From positions 806,001 through 870,000 of the forward strand of contig NZ_OY986431.1 of NCBI RefSeq assembly GCF_963920485.1: DNA of 64,000 bases, in the 5' to 3' direction. Positions 55,200 to 63,316 of the stretch are shown here, piece after piece. This DNA comes from Cyanobium usitatum str. Tous. Its GTDB lineage: Bacteria; Cyanobacteriota; Cyanobacteriia; PCC-6307; Cyanobiaceae. Position 1 is the first letter of the stretch, and every line of letters starts with the position of its first letter. The position numbers and the translations under genes were made by a program. The notes under the pieces are model-generated. The model saw only the letters and a list, made by a program, of their open reading frames with translations, did no database searches and had not been told where the DNA came from.

Positions 55200-55339
55200 G
55201 CCTTCTCCAGCCCACCACGACTAGCCAGGCAGTGGGAGCCCCGATCGCCTGGTTGGCCTTTGCCGGTGGTTTGGTGGGCTCCTTGCTTGGCACGGTTGGC
55301 TACCACTGGGCCCTGGCCCAGGGGTGGCTGCGGTTCTAG
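55133..55339 (+). CDS. Small membrane protein (hypothetical)
   Basis: A 68-residue frame overlapping the end of the ParA-like gene by 67 bases. It has an N-terminal charged helix ([16 protein letters not shown]) and a membrane helix (IAWLAFAGGLVGSLLGTVGYHWAL). A plausible ATG start, overlap and membrane helix suggest a true gene translated with the ATPase; its end also overlaps htpG by four bases. Confidence 0.5.
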   Translation: MPDFEALIRRQQEHQSTAAERLSLLQPTTTSQAVGAPIAWLAFAGGLVGSLLGTVGYHWALAQGWLRF

Positions 55340-57261
55340 AGCCCCCGCTCCATAAGCTTGCCCATCAAATCGGAGCTGCGCTGCTGGAAGCCAGCCAGCT
55401 CGTTGGGCTCCAGGCCGCCCACCGCTAGGCGGGCTAATTCATAGACATGGCGGCCAAGATCATCGGCCAGCTGCTGGCTGGGCGAGCTGCCGCCACTGCC
55501 ACCGGTTGTGATCACCGAACCGGCCGAGAGCTTGAGCAGGCCCTCCACCAGAGGGTGCTTGCGGTTTACCAGCAGCACGTGGTGATCGGGCAGGCCCGGC
55601 AGGCGCTGCTCCATCAGGGCGCCCATGTCGTTGATGCGGCGCATCTGCTCCGGCAGCAGGATCAGGGCGGCGGGGGAGTTGTCACCCTTGAGGGCCTGCA
55701 CCTGGATGGTCACCTTGTCGTTGGCCAGAGCTGCTTTGAATAAATCGCGCAGCTTTTCGGAACTGTCCTTGCCGTCTGCGTCGCTGATCTCGCTTTCTTT
55801 CTCCTGCAGCGATTCATCCAGCTCGCTGTCCACCCGCTGGAACTTGAGCTCCTCATGGCGGTATTCCAGCCAGGGGATGAACTGGGTATCGATGAAGGTG
55901 TCGGCCAGCAGCACCTCGGCGCCCTGGCTCTTCCATAGAGCAAGGGCCCCAGCCTGGCCGGCCTCATCGGTGCAGTAGAGGATGCGCTTGTCGTTGGCGG
56001 CATCCAGGCGGGTGCGGTAGCCAGCCAGGGTGGTGTAAGCCTTGCCGCCTTCGCCTGGGATGGGGTCAATGCTCTCGACTTCGCCAGGCTCCTGCTCCGT
56101 GGGCGACGCACTAGTGCCAAACAGCACCAGATCGGCCACCTGGTCTGCGAATTTTTCATCCTCCATGGCGCCGATCTTGATGAAGGGGGCCAGCGACTCC
56201 CAGCTTTCGGCGTAGCGCTTGGGGTCGTCGCGATGGAGCTCCTTAAGCCGGTCGCCCACCTTCTTGGCCACGAAGCCACCGATCGAGCGCACGCGCCGGT
56301 CGGTCTGCAGGGCGGAGCGGCTTACGTTCAGGGGGATGTCGGGCGAATCGATCACGCCGCGCAGGGGCAGCAGGTAGCGGGGCACCACCTCCTTGATCGA
56401 ATCGCTCACGAACACGTTGTTGCAGTAGAGCTTGATCTCGCCCTTCTCCCAGTCGGCCCGGCCAGTGGATTTGGGGAAAAACAGGATGCCCTGCAGGTTG
56501 TAGGGATAGTCGGTGTTGAGGTGCACCCACAGCAGGGGATCGCCCTGGAAGGGATAGAGGTAGCGGTAGAGCTCGATGTAGTCGTTATCGGTGAGATCCC
56601 TGGGGCTCTTGCGCCAAGGGGCTTCGCGCTTATTAACGGTTTCGCCTTCCAGCTGCACTTCCACCGGCAGGAAGTCGCAGTAGGTGGTTATTAAGGTGCG
56701 GATGCGGGCCGGCTCGATGTATTCGAGCTCCTCCTCCATCAGGTGCAGGATGACGTCGGTGCCTGGCTCGCTGCGCTCGGCCTGCTCCAGGCTGAAGTTG
56801 GGGGAGCCATCACAGCTCCAGCGCACCGCCTCCGCGCCAGCACTGGCGGAAAGGCTGACCAGCTCCACCTGCTTAGCCACCATGAAGCTGGAATAGAAGC
56901 CCAGGCCGAAGTGGCCGATGATCGCGTCGTTTTCCTGCTTGTATTTCTCGAGGAAGTCTTCGGCGCTGGAAAAGGCCACCTGGTTGATGTAGCGCTTCAC
57001 CTCATCGACATTCATGCCGATGCCGTTGTCGGAGATGGTGAGGGTTTGGGCTTCGCGGTCGATGCGGATCGAAATCTTGGCTTCAGGCCCTTCGCTGCAG
57101 TCGCCAGCCATCGCCGCCATGCGCCGCTTGCTGATGGCATCCACGCCATTGCTCACCAGCTCCCGTAGAAAGACCTCATGGCCGCTGTAGACGGCCTTTT
57201 TGATGATCGGAAAGATGTTTTCGGTGTGGATCTGAATCTGGCCCTGTTCCAGCACCGTCAT
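55336..57261 (-). CDS. htpG: Molecular chaperone HtpG (Hsp90)
   Basis: A 641-residue chaperone. ATP-site motifs of the GHKL fold: RELVSNGVDAI (usual NASDAI replaced by NGVDAI), SDNGIGMN, GHFGLGFYSSFMV; then the middle domain and C-terminal dimerisation part. In cyanobacteria it supports heat and light stress tolerance and phycobilisome/tetrapyrrole proteins. Start ATG 57261. Confidence 0.96.
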   Translation of the reverse strand: MTVLEQGQIQIHTENIFPIIKKAVYSGHEVFLRELVSNGVDAISKRRMAAMAGDCSEGPEAKISIRIDREAQTLTISDNGIGMNVDEVKRYINQVAFSSAEDFLEKYKQENDAIIGHFGLGFYSSFMVAKQVELVSLSASAGAEAVRWSCDGSPNFSLEQAERSEPGTDVILHLMEEELEYIEPARIRTLITTYCDFLPVEVQLEGETVNKREAPWRKSPRDLTDNDYIELYRYLYPFQGDPLLWVHLNTDYPYNLQGILFFPKSTGRADWEKGEIKLYCNNVFVSDSIKEVVPRYLLPLRGVIDSPDIPLNVSRSALQTDRRVRSIGGFVAKKVGDRLKELHRDDPKRYAESWESLAPFIKIGAMEDEKFADQVADLVLFGTSASPTEQEPGEVESIDPIPGEGGKAYTTLAGYRTRLDAANDKRILYCTDEAGQAGALALWKSQGAEVLLADTFIDTQFIPWLEYRHEELKFQRVDSELDESLQEKESEISDADGKDSSEKLRDLFKAALANDKVTIQVQALKGDNSPAALILLPEQMRRINDMGALMEQRLPGLPDHHVLLVNRKHPLVEGLLKLSAGSVITTGGSGGSSPSQQLADDLGRHVYELARLAVGGLEPNELAGFQQRSSDLMGKLMERGL

Positions 57262-57420
57262 GGCAAGCGTTTTTGTCGTTGGGCCAAACCTTACGGAGCT
57301 TGGGCCTGCCGGCTCAAGGGCTCTGGGGGAGGGGTCTCCGAACTCACGCTTAGCTAAGTCTTAGCTTGGCTAAGTGATGAACCGCACAGCCTTCCTCCTC
57401 TCTCCTCCCTCCTGCCCCGC
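57262..57420. other. Intergenic region with nested inverted repeats
   Basis: Between the ferredoxin stop and the htpG start, same strand. The segment 57349-57374 holds CTTAGCTAAG (a perfect 10-bp palindrome) and, one base on, CTTAGC-TTG-GCTAAG (6-bp arms). They could form alternative hairpins; no T-run follows on either strand. It may be a terminator or regulator site of htpG. Confidence 0.45.
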
Positions 57421-57645
57421 TCAGCCTGCCTGCTGCAGCTCGGGCTTTTCTTCGGCAAGGATGGCCCCCTGCACGGGACACACCTGCAGGCAGATGCCGC
57501 AATCGATGCAGGTGTCAAAGTCGATCCAATAAAAGTTTGTGCCCTTGCTGTTGGCACCTTGGCCGGGGTTGATGCAAGCCACAGGGCAGGCATCCACGCA
57601 ATCGGCTACGCCCTCGCAGACGTTGGTAACGATCGTGTGAGCCAT
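57421..57645 (-). CDS. Dicluster (7Fe/8Fe) ferredoxin
   Basis: A 74-residue ferredoxin. First cluster cysteines in CEGVADCVDACPVAC (Cys10, 16, 20, 24), second in CIDCGICLQVCP. The longer CxxxxxC spacing points to the 7Fe type (one [3Fe-4S], one [4Fe-4S]). It is not PsaC, whose sequence differs. It would act as a low-potential electron carrier. Start ATG 57645. Confidence 0.92.
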   Translation of the reverse strand: MAHTIVTNVCEGVADCVDACPVACINPGQGANSKGTNFYWIDFDTCIDCGICLQVCPVQGAILAEEKPELQQAG

Positions 57646-57654
57646 TGACGAATC

Positions 57655-58824
57655 CTAAACAGCGATCCAAACGGTACGGCCGCAGCCGCGGGCTTCGCCT
57701 AGGGCTTCAGCTTCAGCTTGATTGGCGCAGGCGCCGCTGAGCAGTTCGGCGCAGATGCCCATCTGGTGCAGGGCTTCGAGGTGATCGAGGGCTGCGGCCA
57801 GGTCTTGGTGACAGCCATAGGCCACCAGCACCGGCAGGCGGCTTTCCAGCGCCGGTGCCACCAGCTCCCGCACCGCTCCCACATCGAAGCCAAAGCCCAC
57901 TCCCGCAGCCTCGCTCGGCTCTGGGCAAAAGCGACCCACCAGGGCGTCGTAACGACCGCCGCTGGCAATCTCCACCGGCACCTCCTGGCCCTGGCAGACC
58001 AGCTTCAGCACCAGGCCGTCATAGAGGGCGAAGTGGGGCTGGAAGCTCGGGTCGAGCTGCAATTGCACCCCCAGGCGCTCTGCGGCCGGGGCCACCGCTG
58101 CCAGGGTTTCGCCCAGCTCCGTTAGCAGGGGTATGGGGCCGAGCCATTGCTCCAGTTGATAAAGCACCTTGGCTGGCTCGCCGCGCAGGCGCATCAGGTT
58201 GCCCAGTCGCTGCCGATCAGAATCGGGGAGGGCCAGTTGGGCCAGCGCTAGGGGATCGAAGTTGGTGAGGGCGGCGCGGGCCGCGCCCTGCTGCTGCTCG
58301 GGCAGCTGGCGCAGCAGGGCGCTGAGCACCCCGTGGTGCCCCACCAGCAGCCGGGGTTGGTGATGGGCCTGCAGTCCAAGAGCTCCGGCGGCGGCAAGCA
58401 GCAGCCGCATCAGCTCCACATCGGCGGCGGCGGTTTGGGCCCCAAGCAGCTCCACGCCGCTCTGCAACTGTTCATGCAGACGCTGGGAGCCGCCGTCAGC
58501 CGTGGAGCTCCGGAAGGTGCTGCCCATGGCCCAGAGCCGCAGGGGGCGGGGCCGCTCGGCCAGGCGGGTGCTGGCGGCGCGGGCGATCGAGGCGGTCAGC
58601 TCCGGCCGCAACCCCAGGGGCTCATCACTTGCCAGCCGCACTAGCTCCCGGCCGTCGATGCCACCACCGGCTTCCAGGGTGTCGAGCCGCTCAAAGCTGG
58701 GCGGCGCCACTTCCTGGTAGCCCCAGAGCCGATACACAGCTGCTAGCTGATCGGCGATGCGCCGGTTGCCCTCAACTTCACGGGGGTTGAGATCCCGAAC
58801 GCCAGCGGCAGGTTGCAGGGCCAT
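57655..58824 (-). CDS. hisZ: ATP phosphoribosyltransferase regulatory subunit HisZ
   Basis: A 389-residue protein resembling histidyl-tRNA synthetase catalytic core without tRNA domain: GVRDLNPREVEGNRRIADQLAAVYRLWGY, GLRPELTASIARAASTRL and ASGGRYDALVGRF. Together with short HisG it catalyses the first step of histidine synthesis. ATG 58824 gives normal length. Nine bases downstream is the ferredoxin. Confidence 0.92.
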   Translation of the reverse strand: MALQPAAGVRDLNPREVEGNRRIADQLAAVYRLWGYQEVAPPSFERLDTLEAGGGIDGRELVRLASDEPLGLRPELTASIARAASTRLAERPRPLRLWAMGSTFRSSTADGGSQRLHEQLQSGVELLGAQTAAADVELMRLLLAAAGALGLQAHHQPRLLVGHHGVLSALLRQLPEQQQGAARAALTNFDPLALAQLALPDSDRQRLGNLMRLRGEPAKVLYQLEQWLGPIPLLTELGETLAAVAPAAERLGVQLQLDPSFQPHFALYDGLVLKLVCQGQEVPVEIASGGRYDALVGRFCPEPSEAAGVGFGFDVGAVRELVAPALESRLPVLVAYGCHQDLAAALDHLEALHQMGICAELLSGACANQAEAEALGEARGCGRTVWIAV

Positions 58825-58870
58825 TGCGGCGTTGAAGTTGGGAAGGGGTGGGCTGATCCTATGGATCGAA

Positions 58871-59749
58871 TCAGGGGGAGTCGAGTTCGGGGGCGCCATA
58901 GCTGGCGCCGGCCAGGGGGCGGCAGGACGCCAGGCCTTCGATCAGGGCTGGTTGCAGGGTTGCTCCAGAGGCCAGGATCCGCCCCGAGTCGATCGCGAAT
59001 GCCGAGCCGTCATAGGCGCTCACCACACCGCCGGCTTGCTCCACCAGCACCACACCGGCGGCCAGATCCCAGGGCGATAGGCCCCGCTCCCAAATGCCAT
59101 CGAGCTTGCCGGCGGCCACGAAGGCCAGATCCAGGGCCACCGAGCCGCCGCGGCGCACGCCCTGGCTGCGGTGGGTAAACCAGGCGAATTCGGCGTAGTT
59201 GTTGTCGAGTCGGCTGCGGCGGTCGTAGGCAAAGCCGGTGACCAGCAGGGCCTGATCGAGGCTGGGGCAGCCGCTTACGGCCAACCTGCTGCCATTGCAC
59301 CAGGAGCCCAGGCCGGGGGCGGCCCAGTAGAGCTGCTCCAGGCCCGGAGCAGCTAGGGCGCCGAGCAGGGGCTGGCCGCGCCAGCACAAGCCCACCGAGG
59401 TGCCAAAAAGCGGGTAGCTGTGGGCGTAGTTGGTGGTGCCATCGAGGGGATCGACGCACCACTCCAGCTCGCCGGGCCTGGAGCGGCGTCCGCTCTCCTC
59501 AGCTAGAACGCCAATCTGCGGGGTTTCAGCCTCGAGCAGCGCCAGCACCGCTGCTTCAGCGGCATGGTCTGCTTCGGTGACCAGATCGCCGGAGCGTCCC
59601 TTCTCTCGCACCTGCTCCAAGCGGCCAAAGTGCTGGCGCAGTTGCTCGCCTCCGGCCTCCGCCGCCCGGCGCGCCACCTCCGTCAGCTGTTCGAGCTCGC
59701 CGCTGCTCAGGCCCGATTGCTCGTAGGCCGTGGTGCTGGTTGGGTTCAT
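58871..59749 (-). CDS. Inositol monophosphatase family protein
   Basis: A 292-residue phosphatase with metal motifs VTEADHAAE, EESG, WCVDPLDGTTNYAH (DPxDGT) and SPWDLAAGVVLVEQAGG (WD...G). Hydrolyses inositol phosphates, histidinol phosphate or fructose-1,6-bisphosphate-like sugars; substrate uncertain. Its neighbour is hisZ, and histidinol-phosphatases of this superfamily exist, so that activity deserves a test. Overlaps the ferredoxin stop by four bases. Confidence 0.88.
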   Translation of the reverse strand: MNPTSTTAYEQSGLSSGELEQLTEVARRAAEAGGEQLRQHFGRLEQVREKGRSGDLVTEADHAAEAAVLALLEAETPQIGVLAEESGRRSRPGELEWCVDPLDGTTNYAHSYPLFGTSVGLCWRGQPLLGALAAPGLEQLYWAAPGLGSWCNGSRLAVSGCPSLDQALLVTGFAYDRRSRLDNNYAEFAWFTHRSQGVRRGGSVALDLAFVAAGKLDGIWERGLSPWDLAAGVVLVEQAGGVVSAYDGSAFAIDSGRILASGATLQPALIEGLASCRPLAGASYGAPELDSP

Positions 59750-60114
59750 TCCTCCTCCAAGGGCAGGGCGCTGCGCACCTTGCCGCGGCCAAAGTGCCGG
59801 CCAAACTGCAGTTCGTAGACCTCGTCCTCGTCCTGGGTCTCCACCTCCAAGGGTCCGGTGGCCCGGGCCACACAAAGCAGTCCGTAGCCCCGCCCGCGCA
59901 GCTCCCGCGACAGCCCTAAAGCCTCGCGCTGATCGATTTCTCCGCTGATCACGCGCACGGCGCAGGCGGTGCAGCAGCCATTGCGGCAACTAAAAGGCAG
60001 GGGATCTCCCTGCTGCTCAAAGCTGCGCAGGATGTATTCCCCTTCGGGAACCTCGTGGCGAATCACCTGGCAGGTTTGACGCCAGTGAACCGTGATCGTA
60101 TGGGTGCGAGTCAT
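59746..60114 (-). CDS. 2Fe-2S ferredoxin (plant-type)
   Basis: A 122-residue protein with the cluster loop SCRNGCCTACAVRV (CxxxxCxxC) and the fourth Cys in LLCVARA. The C-terminal extension after it (LEVETQDEDEVYELQFGRHFGRG) is longer than in photosynthetic PetF, suggesting a special donor, not the main one. Start ATG 60114. It stands 39 bases from the divergent tRNA-Ser gene. Confidence 0.92.
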   Translation of the reverse strand: MTRTHTITVHWRQTCQVIRHEVPEGEYILRSFEQQGDPLPFSCRNGCCTACAVRVISGEIDQREALGLSRELRGRGYGLLCVARATGPLEVETQDEDEVYELQFGRHFGRGKVRSALPLEEE

Positions 60115-60152
60115 GCTGCTACATTGCCATCTGGTTGCCCCATTTTGCCCCT

Positions 60153-60239
60153 GGAGAGGTGGCCGAGTGGTCGAAGGCGCAGCACTGGAAATGCTGTATA
60201 GGGGCAACTCTATCGAGGGTTCGAATCCCTCCCTCTCCG
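60153..60239 (+). tRNA. tRNA-Ser (GGA anticodon)
   Basis: An 87-nt class II tRNA. The acceptor GGAGAGG (60153-60159) pairs with CCTCTCC (60232-60238), discriminator G. The D-arm (GGCCGAGTGG), anticodon loop CTGGAAA with anticodon GGA, a long variable arm (ATAGGGGCAACTCTAT) and GGTTCGAATC T-loop are all present. No CCA is encoded. A hairpin terminator follows. Confidence 0.97.
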
Positions 60240-60243
60240 TTAT

Positions 60244-60269
60244 AAAGCCGGCCTTGCGGCCGGCTTTTT
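60244..60269. terminator. Bidirectional intrinsic terminator between tRNA-Ser and pstB
   Basis: AAAGCCGGCC-TTGC-GGCCGGCTTTTT is a perfect 7-bp GC stem (plus flanking A-T pairs) followed by five Ts. Reading the other way it also ends in an A/T run, so it can stop both the tRNA and the pst transcript. Confidence 0.92.
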
Positions 60270-60327
60270 CATGACCTGCCGAGATTGAGAGAATCAATCC
60301 CTGGCTTGCCAAGTTGCTCAATATTTA

Positions 60328-61152
60328 TCAGCCGAAGCGGCCGCTCACGTAGTCCTGGGTGGCCTGCTGGCCGGGGGCATTGAAGATCCGTTCGGTGTCG
60401 TTGAACTCCACCAGGTAGCCCACCTTGCCGGTGCCACCTTCCACGGCTTCGGCATTAAAGAAGGCTGTTTGATCAGCCACTCGCACGGCTTGCTGCATGT
60501 TGTGGGTCACGATGATGATCGTGTAGCTGCGCTTCAGCTCATGCATTGTTTCTTCGATCTTCAGTGTGGAGATCGGATCAAGCGCTGAGCAGGGCTCGTC
60601 CATCAAGATCACCTCAGGTTCGGTGGCGATGGCCCGGGCGATGCAAAGGCGCTGCTGCTGGCCGCCAGAGAGGGCAAAACCGCTCTCCCTAAGTTTGTCC
60701 TTGCATTCATCCCACACCGCAGCCTTACGCAGGGAGCGCTCCACCAGCTCATCCATATCGCCCTTGAAGCCGTTGATCCGGGCACCGAAGGCGATGTTTT
60801 CGTAAATTGTTTTTGGGAAGGGATTGGGCTTCTGGAACACCATGCCAATGCGCCTGCGCACCTCCACTGGATCCACCTTGGGGTCGTAGAGATCGTGGCC
60901 GTCAAAGACAACCCTGCCCTTGAGCTTGCAGCCCGGAATCAGATCGTTCATCCGATTGAGGCCGCGCAACACGGTCGATTTACCACAACCAGAAGGGCCA
61001 ATAAAGGCTGTCACCCGGCCGCGAGGAATGTCCATGAAGACATTCTTCACCGCCTCAAATTTGCCGTAGGAGATGGTGACGTTCTGCAGGGACATGCAGG
61101 CGTCTCCTTTGCTAGAGGCGGCGGACTGGCTGGAGTGGAGGCTGCTGGTCAT
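60328..61152 (-). CDS. pstB: Phosphate ABC transporter ATP-binding protein
   Basis: A 274-residue ATPase with Walker [11 protein letters not shown]-loop [18 protein letters not shown], signature [14 protein letters not shown] and Walker [14 protein letters not shown]. Powers high-affinity phosphate import. Last gene of the pstC-pstA-pstB operon; the terminator 60244-60269 follows. pstS is not in this operon. Confidence 0.97.
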   Translation of the reverse strand: MTSSLHSSQSAASSKGDACMSLQNVTISYGKFEAVKNVFMDIPRGRVTAFIGPSGCGKSTVLRGLNRMNDLIPGCKLKGRVVFDGHDLYDPKVDPVEVRRRIGMVFQKPNPFPKTIYENIAFGARINGFKGDMDELVERSLRKAAVWDECKDKLRESGFALSGGQQQRLCIARAIATEPEVILMDEPCSALDPISTLKIEETMHELKRSYTIIIVTHNMQQAVRVADQTAFFNAEAVEGGTGKVGYLVEFNDTERIFNAPGQQATQDYVSGRFG

Positions 61153-61197
61153 GGCTCTGAAAGGAATGGGGAAGGGGAAGGACTGGAGGTTTGGGCT

Positions 61198-62112
61198 TCA
61201 GACTTTGGCCATTCGGCTGATCCAGCGGGCCAGCAGGTTGGCGGCCAGGATCATCATCACCAGCACAAATGAAGCGGCCCAGGCAAGTTCGTTTTGGGCC
61301 TCATAGGGCATGATCGCGAAATTGAAGATCAGCACCGACATGGTGGCGATCGGGTTAAACACGCCCTCAGGCCAGAAGGGTGAGAAGAGTGCCGTGAATA
61401 TCAAGGGAGCCGTTTCGCCGGCGGCTCGGGCGATTGACAGCACAATGCCAGTGGCTATCGGAGTGAAGGCCGACGGCAAGGTGATCCGCGTCACGGTCAC
61501 AAACTTGGAAGCACCCACTCCGTAGGCACCCCAGCGCAGCTCCTGGGGCACCAGCTTGAGACCCTCATCGGTGGTCTTAATCACGGTGGGCAGCATCAAC
61601 ACCGAAAGGGCGATGCCGCCAGCCATGGCGCTGTAGCTCTGGTCGAAAAATATCCGGGTGGCAACGACAATGCCGTATACGAAAACACCACTAATGATCG
61701 ACGGCACGCCGGCTAAAACGTCGTTGCCGAAGCCGACAAACTGGGCAAACCAACCGCGACTGGAGTATTCGCTGAGGTAGATGCCCCCTCCCACCCCCAC
61801 TGGGATCGCAATCAAGGAGGCGATCAGGGTCACCAAGATTGTGCCAAGGATGGCGTTGCCGATACCGCCTCCCTCCAAGCCGGGGGGTGGTGGCAGCTGG
61901 GTGAACAGGCTGGCGCTGATCAGGCGACCGCCCTGCATCAACACGTGGAACAGGACCAGCACCAGCGGCAGCACCGCTATGGCTGCGAATACGCCAGCGA
62001 TACTGGTGAACAGCAGGTTGAGTCGGTTGCGGCGCAGGCCTGGGTCGAATTGCAACGGCCGTCGGTCAAACAGGGCGGTGTTGTCGTAGGTGATCGGAGA
62101 GGGGTTAGCCAT
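61198..62112 (-). CDS. pstA: Phosphate ABC transporter permease PstA
   Basis: A 304-residue six-helix permease: SLIAIPVGVGGGIYLSEYSSRG, AGVPSIISGVFVYGI, DEGLKLVPQELRWGAYGVGASKFVTVTRITLPSA (the EAA-like loop contacting PstB) and AGETAPLIFTALFSPFW. ATG 62112 chosen; 45 bases separate it from pstB. Confidence 0.96.
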   Translation of the reverse strand: MANPSPITYDNTALFDRRPLQFDPGLRRNRLNLLFTSIAGVFAAIAVLPLVLVLFHVLMQGGRLISASLFTQLPPPPGLEGGGIGNAILGTILVTLIASLIAIPVGVGGGIYLSEYSSRGWFAQFVGFGNDVLAGVPSIISGVFVYGIVVATRIFFDQSYSAMAGGIALSVLMLPTVIKTTDEGLKLVPQELRWGAYGVGASKFVTVTRITLPSAFTPIATGIVLSIARAAGETAPLIFTALFSPFWPEGVFNPIATMSVLIFNFAIMPYEAQNELAWAASFVLVMMILAANLLARWISRMAKV

Positions 62113-62122
62113 GGTGGTGTGA

Positions 62123-63118
62123 TCAGTAACGCAGGCTGAGACGACGGACGAGCCATTGAGCCGCCACATTCACCGCAAATGTGAGCAGCATCAGGATCAA
62201 GGCGGCATACATAAGCGCCGATACCTGGATGCCATCGGCTTCACCAAACTGGTTGGCAAGCATCGCTGCGATCGTGTTGCCCGGGGCAAGCAGCGATAGA
62301 TCGAAGTTGAGGGCGTTGCCAACAATCATCGTGACCGCCATGGTTTCCCCCATGGCCCTACCCAGGGCAAGCATCACACCGCCAGTTATGGCCGAAACGG
62401 CGGCTGGCAAGATCACGCTGAAAATGGCTCCCCAGCGGGTGGTGCCTACGCCGTAGGCCCCCTGGCGCAGCTCAATCGGCACCTGGTTGAGGGCATCTCG
62501 TGAGATGGCCGTGATGATCGGCAGCACCATCACCACCAGGATCAAGATGGCCGGGGCCATGCCAGGACCCTGGGGCACGGTGTTGAAGAAAGGAGTCCAA
62601 CCCAAAAGGCTGTGCAGCAGATTGAGGGCTGGGCGGATAGCCGGCTCCATCACAAAGATGGCCCAAAGCCCGAGCACCACCGAAGGGATGGCGGCAAGTA
62701 GTTCCACCATCAAGCCAATCGCCTCCCGCAGGAAGCTGGGGATCAGGTCTTCGGTGATGAAGATCGCCGTGCCCACACCCAAGGGAATGGCTATTGCCAG
62801 CGACAGGATCGAGGTCACCAACGTGCCGTAGATGGCGATGAAGGCCCCGTATTCCTCGTTGACTGGATCCCAGCTGGAGGTAGTGAGGAAGCTGAGTCCA
62901 AAGCTGGAGATCGCCTCCCGGGCCCCTTGGAACACGGTGAGAAATATGCCCAGCAGCACGATTGCTACAAAGGAGGCAAGCACCAGCGTTAACTGCCGAA
63001 AGCCGAGGTCAATCAGCTTTTCCGAGGGTGGGCGGCGACGCAGGGTGAAGGCGTCAGCAGCAGGATTGCGGTTTGGATTCACTGGGCCTGAGCCCGCTGG
63101 GCTGGAGTCCGTCAGCAT
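62123..63118 (-). CDS. pstC: Phosphate ABC transporter permease PstC
   Basis: A 331-residue permease with an N-terminal cytosolic leader, then six helices: IAIPLGVGTAIFITEDLIP, LLAAIPSVVLGLWAIFV, SRDALNQVPIELRQGAYGVGTTRWGAIFSVILPAAVSAI and GRAMGETMAVTMIVGNAL. ATG 63118 is preferred (ATG 63187 also in frame). First gene of the operon, ten bases before pstA. A Pho-box-like repeat lies upstream at 63196-63214. Confidence 0.95.
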   Translation of the reverse strand: MLTDSSPAGSGPVNPNRNPAADAFTLRRRPPSEKLIDLGFRQLTLVLASFVAIVLLGIFLTVFQGAREAISSFGLSFLTTSSWDPVNEEYGAFIAIYGTLVTSILSLAIAIPLGVGTAIFITEDLIPSFLREAIGLMVELLAAIPSVVLGLWAIFVMEPAIRPALNLLHSLLGWTPFFNTVPQGPGMAPAILILVVMVLPIITAISRDALNQVPIELRQGAYGVGTTRWGAIFSVILPAAVSAITGGVMLALGRAMGETMAVTMIVGNALNFDLSLLAPGNTIAAMLANQFGEADGIQVSALMYAALILMLLTFAVNVAAQWLVRRLSLRY

Positions 63119-63195
63119 GGGTAGGGATGGCTTTGCATCGGTCAGCGCTGAGCGGCCGATCCACCCGAAATCTACGAAGCGCTGCACTCCCCGCC

Positions 63196-63214
63196 GTTTA
63201 AGCAGTGATTAACG
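63196..63214 (-). promoter_or_regulatory. Putative Pho box for the pst operon
   Basis: On the minus strand: CGTTAATC-ACT-GCTTAAAC, two 8-bp repeats with TTAA cores exactly 11 bp apart. This matches the cyanobacterial Pho-box format (repeats of a CTTAACCT-like octamer, 3-bp spacers) and lies 78 bases before pstC. Only two repeats are clear; inferred SphR/PhoB binding. Confidence 0.45.
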
Positions 63215-63316
63215 TCTGGGAGCCCGTTAGTTTTGGACTTCCACAGCGCGGGGCTGAGCCGCCGTTTTCATGGGTCGACGGGGTTCCAGCCGCATGCTTT
63301 TACCTAAAGGGGTGCC

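Noticed and set aside
57421-57645. Dicluster ferredoxin as PsaC
   Set aside because: The cysteine spacing and flanking sequence differ from PsaC; length and motifs fit a 7Fe/8Fe ferredoxin.
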